Assembly: GCA_035450685.1 (NCBI GenBank)
Contig: DAOTNF010000029.1
Span: forward strand, 1 to 8,950
Direction: 5' to 3'
From: Syntrophosphaera sp035450685
GTDB lineage: Bacteria; Cloacimonadota; Cloacimonadia; Cloacimonadales; Cloacimonadaceae
DNA: 8,950 nucleotides
The notes under the pieces were generated by a model. That model saw only the letters and a list, made by a program, of their open reading frames with translations, was not told the DNA's origin and searched no databases. The position numbers and the translations under genes were made by a program. Positions 5,295-8,950 of this stretch are shown here, piece by piece. Each line of letters opens with the position of its first letter. Position 1 is the first letter of the stretch.

Positions 5295-7658
5295 ATGAAA
5301 GCAGTTGTGACGATCATTGCCGCATTAGTGGCGTTTGCCAGTGCCTGGGCACTGGATATTCATTCCACCCTCGAGGGCGGATTGTGGACCAATAGTACCA
5401 CCTGGCAGGGCGGCACCGTACCGGGTCAGGCGGACAACGTTTTCCTGCATGGTCCTGTAGCCGTGAATGACACTCTGAACTGCCACAATATTACCATTTT
5501 CTCCGGCGCCAGGCTGTATCCGTATGGCGGCAATTCTTCTTTGAACGTTGGCGGCTCGCTTGTCAACAATGGCACGGTGGACAACCCCACGCTGTTCTGC
5601 GCGGGAAACATTACCAGCAGCAGCCGGTTTGTTCCTTACAGACTGGCCATGTCAGGCTCCGGAAACCAGTACATCAGTACCTCCGGCACTTTCGAACCTC
5701 TCAACTTTACCAAAACCTCCGATCTTGGCACGGTGACCCCGCTCAACGACCTCAACCTGGTGGGCTGCCAGATAAACTTCAACGGCGGAACCCTGAATTT
5801 GAGCGGAGGCAGGCAACTGTCGCTCAACGGCGGCTCTATCATCGGCATTTCCATTCTGGGCACCGGAGGGGGCAGCCTCAACCTTACTGGCAACGTTAAA
5901 CTGTGGGACACGACCGCGGACGAGATAATCCTCCAGGGAGGATGCTATATTGGCAGCGGAGTGAGCATCGGCATCCTGCACAATTACGCCGTGCTGCGAC
6001 CGGATAACGAACCGAATCCCTCCATCCTCCGTGTAACCGGCAGGCTGAACAACTATGGCTCCCTGAATGATACATCCTCTGCAATCCTGAAGCTTGATCT
6101 GGCAGGTGATCTTTACAATTACAACTATCTGAATAATAACACCATCAACTTCTGCGGCAACCAGACGCAGATATTCTGGCAGTCAGACGACTCACCGGAG
6201 ATGACCTGCTGGAACTTTACCGCCCAGGCGAACGCGGCGCCGATCCAACTGATGTCCAATCTCAGGTTTTACGGCTGCACAGTGAACCTCGGAGGCCGGA
6301 CCCTGCGCCTGTTTACCCCAACCGCTTCCCACACCCTTAGCCTGAGAGGGGCTCAACTGAAAAACGCGGTGATCCAGGGAAACAGCACGTCCACACTCAA
6401 TTTTGTCGATTACTGCAAGCTGTCCAGTCTGGCAGTCGATGAAGCCAGGTTCACCGGCAATGCACGCTGTTGTAGCGGAGTGGTGGTCGGTATCATGCAC
6501 AATTACGCCGTGCTGCAACCGGATAGCGGATCGAATCCCTCCATCCTCCGTGTAACCGGCAGGCTGAACAACTATGGCTCCCTGAATGATACATCCTCTG
6601 CAATCCTGAAGCTTGATCTGGCAGGCGATCTCTACAATTACAACAATCTGAATAATAACACCATCAACCTCAGCGGCGACCGGACGCAAATACTCTGGCA
6701 GTCAGATGACTCACCGGATATTAACAGTTCCTTTTTATCCGCAGCTTATTCCACCCATCCGGTCGAGGCTCGCTCCAAGCTGAGGTTTTACTACTGCACA
6801 GTTGATTTTTCGGGCCGCTCACTGGATCTCTGCCCTGGAAACACAGGCAGGGAGTTAAAAATGGTCGGTAGCTCTCTGCAAAACATAGTATTGACGGGAG
6901 GTAACGGGGCAACGCTTAACTTCCAAAATGAATGCTATTTACTCAACGTCACAGGGGATGAGATAGTTACGCGGGGATGCGTTGTTATACACAGCAATGT
7001 CAGCTTTAGCACACTGATCAACCACGGCACCGTGCAGTCCCATCGCACCGTGTATCCGGCTATCCTTACCGTCACCGGAAAACTGGAAAACTGGGGCACC
7101 ATCAAAAACAATCCACCTTATCATTCAGCCCTGCATCTCCACCTTCAGGGCAACCTGCACAACCACGGCTCCCTGAACAACCAAAGAACCTATGTCAATG
7201 GGAACGCTGACCAGTATTTGAATATGTATCCCGGCTGCTCTGTGACTTGCGAGGGAGGGTTTGTCCTGGTCTCGGAGATCGGCGCCGGGCAGTGGTATTT
7301 TAACGGAGCAGCGCAATTGCCTGATAACACGGAACAATACAACGCCAATCCTTTCGTCCAGGGTGTCTGGCAGCTTTACAACGGCAGTGCCTGGAGCAGG
7401 CATATATACATCGATGAAGGCCTGAACGCTCCACTGAACCTGATCCTCACGGTCAGCCCGGCCAACGCTCTCACGCTGCAGTGGGACCAGGTGCCCAACG
7501 CCACTGCCTACAAGGTTTACTACGCTACCGCGCCCGGGGGACCATGGTCGGCCTTCACCGGCTCGGTCATAGACGATGATACCGGCGACGGGATCGTGAC
7601 CTATCCTGTGGGACAGAGCCAGCACCACATGTTTTACAGGGTAACATCGCTAAAATGA
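5295..7658 (+). CDS. Secreted surface repeat protein with C-terminal FN3-like domain
   Basis: This is a 787-residue protein of unknown function. The ATG at 5295 is preferred over the GTG at 5283, because GAGGTG lies four bases upstream and it gives a clean signal peptide (MKAVVTIIAALVAFASAWA, cleavage after residue 19). The mature protein opens with GGLWTNSTTWQGGTVPGQADNV, a pattern seen in many exported FCB-group proteins. About three repeats of some 170 residues follow (about 153-322, 323-495, 496-640). They share L-x-x-x-G/Y-C-x-V-x-F/L starts, HNYAVLxP, TGRLNNYGSLN and DLxNxNxLNN. The Asn/Gly/Leu-rich short strands suggest a parallel beta-helix or similar solenoid. Residues 712-787 (LTLQWDQVPNATAYKVYYAT and after) look like an FN3 domain ending the protein. 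No catalytic motif or type IX sorting tail is evident. It probably acts outside the cell as a surface or adhesive protein; that is inference. Confidence 0.88.
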   Translation: MKAVVTIIAALVAFASAWALDIHSTLEGGLWTNSTTWQGGTVPGQADNVFLHGPVAVNDTLNCHNITIFSGARLYPYGGNSSLNVGGSLVNNGTVDNPTLFCAGNITSSSRFVPYRLAMSGSGNQYISTSGTFEPLNFTKTSDLGTVTPLNDLNLVGCQINFNGGTLNLSGGRQLSLNGGSIIGISILGTGGGSLNLTGNVKLWDTTADEIILQGGCYIGSGVSIGILHNYAVLRPDNEPNPSILRVTGRLNNYGSLNDTSSAILKLDLAGDLYNYNYLNNNTINFCGNQTQIFWQSDDSPEMTCWNFTAQANAAPIQLMSNLRFYGCTVNLGGRTLRLFTPTASHTLSLRGAQLKNAVIQGNSTSTLNFVDYCKLSSLAVDEARFTGNARCCSGVVVGIMHNYAVLQPDSGSNPSILRVTGRLNNYGSLNDTSSAILKLDLAGDLYNYNNLNNNTINLSGDRTQILWQSDDSPDINSSFLSAAYSTHPVEARSKLRFYYCTVDFSGRSLDLCPGNTGRELKMVGSSLQNIVLTGGNGATLNFQNECYLLNVTGDEIVTRGCVVIHSNVSFSTLINHGTVQSHRTVYPAILTVTGKLENWGTIKNNPPYHSALHLHLQGNLHNHGSLNNQRTYVNGNADQYLNMYPGCSVTCEGGFVLVSEIGAGQWYFNGAAQLPDNTEQYNANPFVQGVWQLYNGSAWSRHIYIDEGLNAPLNLILTVSPANALTLQWDQVPNATAYKVYYATAPGGPWSAFTGSVIDDDTGDGIVTYPVGQSQHHMFYRVTSLK
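5979..6199 (+). repeat. Intragenic duplication, unit 1
   Basis: These 221 bases match 6498-6718 at a constant offset of 519 bases (173 codons). I count about 14 differences by eye. Bases 6013-6106 (94 bases) are identical to 6532-6625, including at synonymous positions. Confidence 0.93.
6498..6718 (+). repeat. Intragenic duplication, unit 2
   Basis: This is the partner of the 5979-6199 unit. Differences cluster at both edges and none occur in the central 94 bases. The third protein repeat (about 7016-7215) is homologous at the protein level but clearly diverged in DNA. Confidence 0.93.
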
Positions 7659-7693
7659 GTTTATGCAGTAAAAGAAGAGAACATTAGCCCGAC

Positions 7694-7717
7694 GGATCGG
7701 CAATGATCCAGTCTTTT
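7694..7717 (+). terminator. Weak hairpin plus T-rich tail; half copy of repeat B
   Basis: GGATC (7694-7698) pairs with GATCC (7705-7709), and AGTCTTTT follows. It lies 36 bases past the stop of the secreted protein gene. The segment GATCCAGTCTTTT is also the right end of repeat B, so this may be a degenerate repeat that serves as a weak terminator. Confidence 0.35.
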
Positions 7718-7724
7718 AAGGAAT

Positions 7725-7795
7725 GTTTGGAGTCCAAGCCGGCTTTTGGATTGGTGAAATCCAGGCAAGCTGTCTTGCCGGCTTGAACTCCAAAC
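7725..7795. repeat. Long inverted repeat (possible terminator or cruciform)
   Basis: The arms GTTTGGAGTCCAAGCCGGC (7725-7743) and GCCGGCTTGAACTCCAAAC (7777-7795) pair at 18 of 19 positions. The 33-base interior contains TGGATT/AATCCA (7747-7752 with 7758-7763). A further hairpin, GGCAAG/CTTGCC (7764-7769 with 7774-7779), competes with the outer stem for three bases. It lies between the converging secreted protein gene and rnpB, where a bidirectional terminator would be useful, but no T tract follows on either side. Confidence 0.75.
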
Positions 7796-7930
7796 CAACG
7801 CCAGCATGGAGTTCATTGAGCCAGGACTGGCTTCATATTACAACCAGACGCTTTGGGCTCAAATAGACTTCATGCGGACGAGAAAGACAGGCATTGGCGA
7901 TTACGCAAGCAGAATAGAATGAATCATCCC
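7796..7930. other. Intergenic stretch without a convincing gene
   Basis: Between the inverted repeat and the 3' end of RNase P RNA I see no supported gene or site. A 38-codon frame at 7806-7922 (plus strand) has no ribosome binding site and was not accepted. Confidence 0.5.
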
Positions 7931-7944
7931 AAAAAAACTTACCC

Positions 7945-8351
7945 CACGGGAGGATAATAAGCCGGATTCTGTGACCCCCGCAAGCGGGGGCCGGATGTCC
8001 ATTCATCTGGAACCGCCTTCACAGACGGTCTCGAGCTGCCTACCCGGAAGCCATTTCGCGCGGGCCGCGCTTTGGGCTTCCCTATTTGGCATTGCACCGG
8101 ATAAGGCTTTCCTGGCAGACCTTGTCACCAAGGTCCCCGGTGGTCTCTTACACCACCATTTCACCCTTGCCAGGGCGCGAAAAACGCTGCGGTCTCTCAA
8201 CGGCACCGTAAAAAGGAGGGCGCCCGGCGGTTTGTTTCTGTGGAGCTGGCTCTGCATTGCTGCAGCTTCCCGTTAGGAAGTATCCCGCCCTGTGGTGTCC
8301 GGACTTTCCTCTGCCCCTTTTCAGGGACAGCGGACATCTAATCTTCCCGTG
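7945..8351 (-). ncRNA. rnpB: RNase P RNA, bacterial class A
   Basis: This is the catalytic RNA that cleaves 5' leaders from precursor tRNAs. Read on the minus strand, the 5' part has the universally conserved GAGGAAAGTCCGGAC followed by CACAGGGCG (about 8311-8286). The middle has AAGGGTGAAATGGTGGTGTAAGAG (8170-8143 region, longest contiguous family block) and GCCAGGAAAGCC. The 3' part has GGCGGTTCCAG, the likely tRNA 3'-CCA binding loop, and ends with ACAGAATCCGGCTTA (7972-7958). The ends are set by helix P1: CACGGGAAGATTA at the 5' end pairs with TTATCCTCCCGTG at the 3' end with two mismatches. The length of about 407 bases is normal. A run of seven T residues (minus strand, 7937-7931) just past P1 may help end transcription. 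A promoter lies directly upstream. Confidence 0.96.
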
Positions 8352-8363
8352 AGGTTCAAGACA

Positions 8364-8391
8364 GTCTTATTTATGAGTATCTACCCGTCAA
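8364..8391 (-). promoter_or_regulatory. rnpB promoter
   Basis: On the minus strand TTGACG (8391-8386) is followed, after 16 bases, by TAAGAC (8369-8364). The predicted transcript start, near 8357, agrees with the 5' end set by P1 pairing. An A7 tract (8401-8395) sits three bases upstream of the -35, where an UP element would be. Confidence 0.6.
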
Positions 8392-8399
8392 GTCTTTTT

Positions 8400-8430
8400 T
8401 TGCAAGTTTCAGAGCTTGAAAATCTTGCAA
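8400..8430. repeat. Inverted repeat upstream of the rnpB promoter
   Basis: TTGCAAG (8400-8406) pairs with CTTGCAA (8424-8430), and TTTCA pairs with TGAAA inside, around GAGCT, with a two-base bulge. It abuts the A-tract upstream of the rnpB -35 box. It could be an operator or a terminator-like hairpin for transcription arriving from the right; neither role is shown. Confidence 0.55.
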
Positions 8431-8450
8431 TCGTGGCTGGATTTGCCTTG

Positions 8451-8481
8451 CCCCGCCCTGACCCTCTTTTCCCGCCCCCCC
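8451..8481 (-). other. G-quadruplex-capable tract
   Basis: The minus strand carries GGGGGGG, GGG, GGG, GGG and GGGG runs separated by loops of one to six bases, a textbook intramolecular G-quadruplex pattern. It lies about 60 bases upstream of the rnpB -35 box. Confidence 0.6.
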
Positions 8482-8504
8482 TTTGCAACCTGGGGTCAAC
8501 CTGG

Positions 8505-8594
8505 AGTCTTCCTTAGGTCAACCTTATAATTTATAAGGATGACCTAAGGATGATGGCGCTAAATCCAGCGGCTGCAAAGGAGGGCGGCATGATG
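8505..8594 (+). repeat. Dispersed repeat element A, right copy (inverted relative to left)
   Basis: The palindrome core (8511-8549) has 19-base arms, CCTTAGGTCAACCTTATAA and TTATAAGGATGACCTAAGG, with one mismatch. As in the left copy, AGTCTTCC precedes it, and ATGATGGCGCTAAAT followed by GCAAAGGAGGGCGGCATG comes after it. Similarity fades after about 8594. A 43-codon frame (8550-8678) begins MMALNPAAAKEGG and may be a decayed relative of the left-hand small ORF. Confidence 0.72.
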
Positions 8595-8710
8595 GACTAT
8601 GGGGATGGTTGTGAGAATTTCGTGGAAAGGTGGAAAGGAAGCGTCCAGACTGGACTTCGTGGTGTCGTGATGCCGTGATGGGGTGGTGATATTGAAAAGA
8701 GATAGAACGC

Positions 8711-8741
8711 GGATAACAGGATAGACAGGATCAGCAGGATA
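8711..8741 (+). repeat. Short quasi-periodic GGAT repeat
   Basis: GGAT recurs at 8711, 8719, 8728 and 8737, that is every 8 to 9 bases, mostly as CAGGAT preceded by A or G (GGATAACAGGATAGACAGG and so on). Similar ACAGGAT-type intergenic repeats occur in several bacterial phyla; no function is assigned. Confidence 0.5.
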
Positions 8742-8849
8742 AAGATTTGAAAAAGAACTTTGGTGAAATGGTGCCCGCCAAAGTGCGTAGCGGTTTGGTG
8801 GGGTGACTTGCGATTTTGTGGTCTTGCGGGGGGTTGTTTCAGGGTCGGG

Positions 8850-8940
8850 TGCTTGTTTCTAAAAGACTGGATCCCGGGTCAAGCCCGGGATGACACGGTA
8901 TATAGTCTGATGTGCTTTGTTTTGAGGTCAGGTAGGACTT
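8850..8940 (-). repeat. Dispersed palindromic repeat B, copy 3 (compact, inverted)
   Basis: Read on the minus strand it runs AAGTCCTACC, then CAGACTATATACCGTGTC, then ATCCCGGG, CTTGA, CCCGGGAT, CCAGTCTTTT and AAACAAGCACC. Every block also occurs in copy 1. The palindrome (8871-8891) is perfect with only five bases between the arms. About 22 bases separate AAGTCCTACC from CAGACTATATAC here, and these are missing from copy 1. No gene is seen between 8679 and the window end. Confidence 0.78.
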
Positions 8941-8950
8941 ATTATGGGGG

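Noticed and set aside
7806..7922. A 38-codon plus-strand frame beginning MEFIEPGLASYYNQ, between the inverted repeat and rnpB
   Set aside because: The composition looks protein-like, but it has no ribosome binding site, no recognised relative and sits in a short gap. It could be a gene remnant, but the support is too thin.
7971..8276. Open frames on both strands over the RNase P RNA region
   Set aside because: The conserved RNase P RNA blocks and P1 pairing explain this region; the frames are by-products of GC-rich structured RNA.
360..8940. The two ends of the window as terminal inverted repeats of one 8-kb mobile element
   Set aside because: Elements A and B are each inverted between the two ends, but their order is A-B on the left and A-B on the right. 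A true mirrored pair would read A-B ... B-A. No transposase or integrase is present, and rnpB and fumarase are housekeeping genes.

Overview
The window looks like a bacterial chromosome of moderate to slightly GC-rich composition. The best guess at lineage is a member of the FCB assemblage, possibly Cloacimonadota. This rests on a very long secreted repeat protein that ends in a fibronectin type III-like domain, on the paired N-acyltransferase/O-acyltransferase genes of an amino-acid lipid pathway, and on a DUF58 protein next to a small two-helix membrane protein. It is inference: no ribosomal RNA or other taxonomic marker beyond RNase P RNA is present.

Layout. Bases 1-839 hold no convincing large gene. 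They contain a near-consensus leftward promoter (72-100), one copy of a dispersed palindromic element here called A (360-450), a possible small ORF reading out of it, and two copies of a second dispersed palindrome called B (567-698 and 731-776). From 5045 down to 840 six genes lie head to tail on the minus strand, with short gaps or overlaps. In transcription order they are an OlsB/GlsB-type N-acyltransferase, a PlsC/OlsA-type acyltransferase, a 64-residue membrane protein, a DUF58 protein, and the alpha and beta subunits of a class I iron-sulfur fumarate hydratase. The first two fit the two steps of ornithine- or glycine-lipid synthesis; the last two form one enzyme. Two perfect 16-bp parS palindromes lie in the fumarase genes. 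One fills the alpha/beta intergenic gap and the other is inside the beta reading frame.

Divergent from this cluster, 5295-7658 on the plus strand encodes a secreted protein of 787 residues. It has a signal peptide, about three repeats of some 170 residues and a C-terminal FN3-like domain. Two of its repeats share 94 identical consecutive bases. A consensus-like promoter (5156-5184) lies upstream. Downstream come a half copy of palindrome B and a 71-bp inverted repeat. RNase P RNA (rnpB, class A) follows on the minus strand at about 7945-8351 with its own promoter, an A-tract, an inverted repeat and a G-quadruplex-capable tract upstream of it. The right end (8505-8950) carries inverted copies of elements A and B and a short GGAT-periodic stretch, with no convincing gene.

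The most notable signals are the parS pair built into a metabolic operon, the two dispersed palindromic repeat families (A carries a portable Shine-Dalgarno and start codon, B has an apical loop of variable length), and the recent intragenic duplication in the surface protein. I do not see a clear new multi-gene defence or mobile system here.
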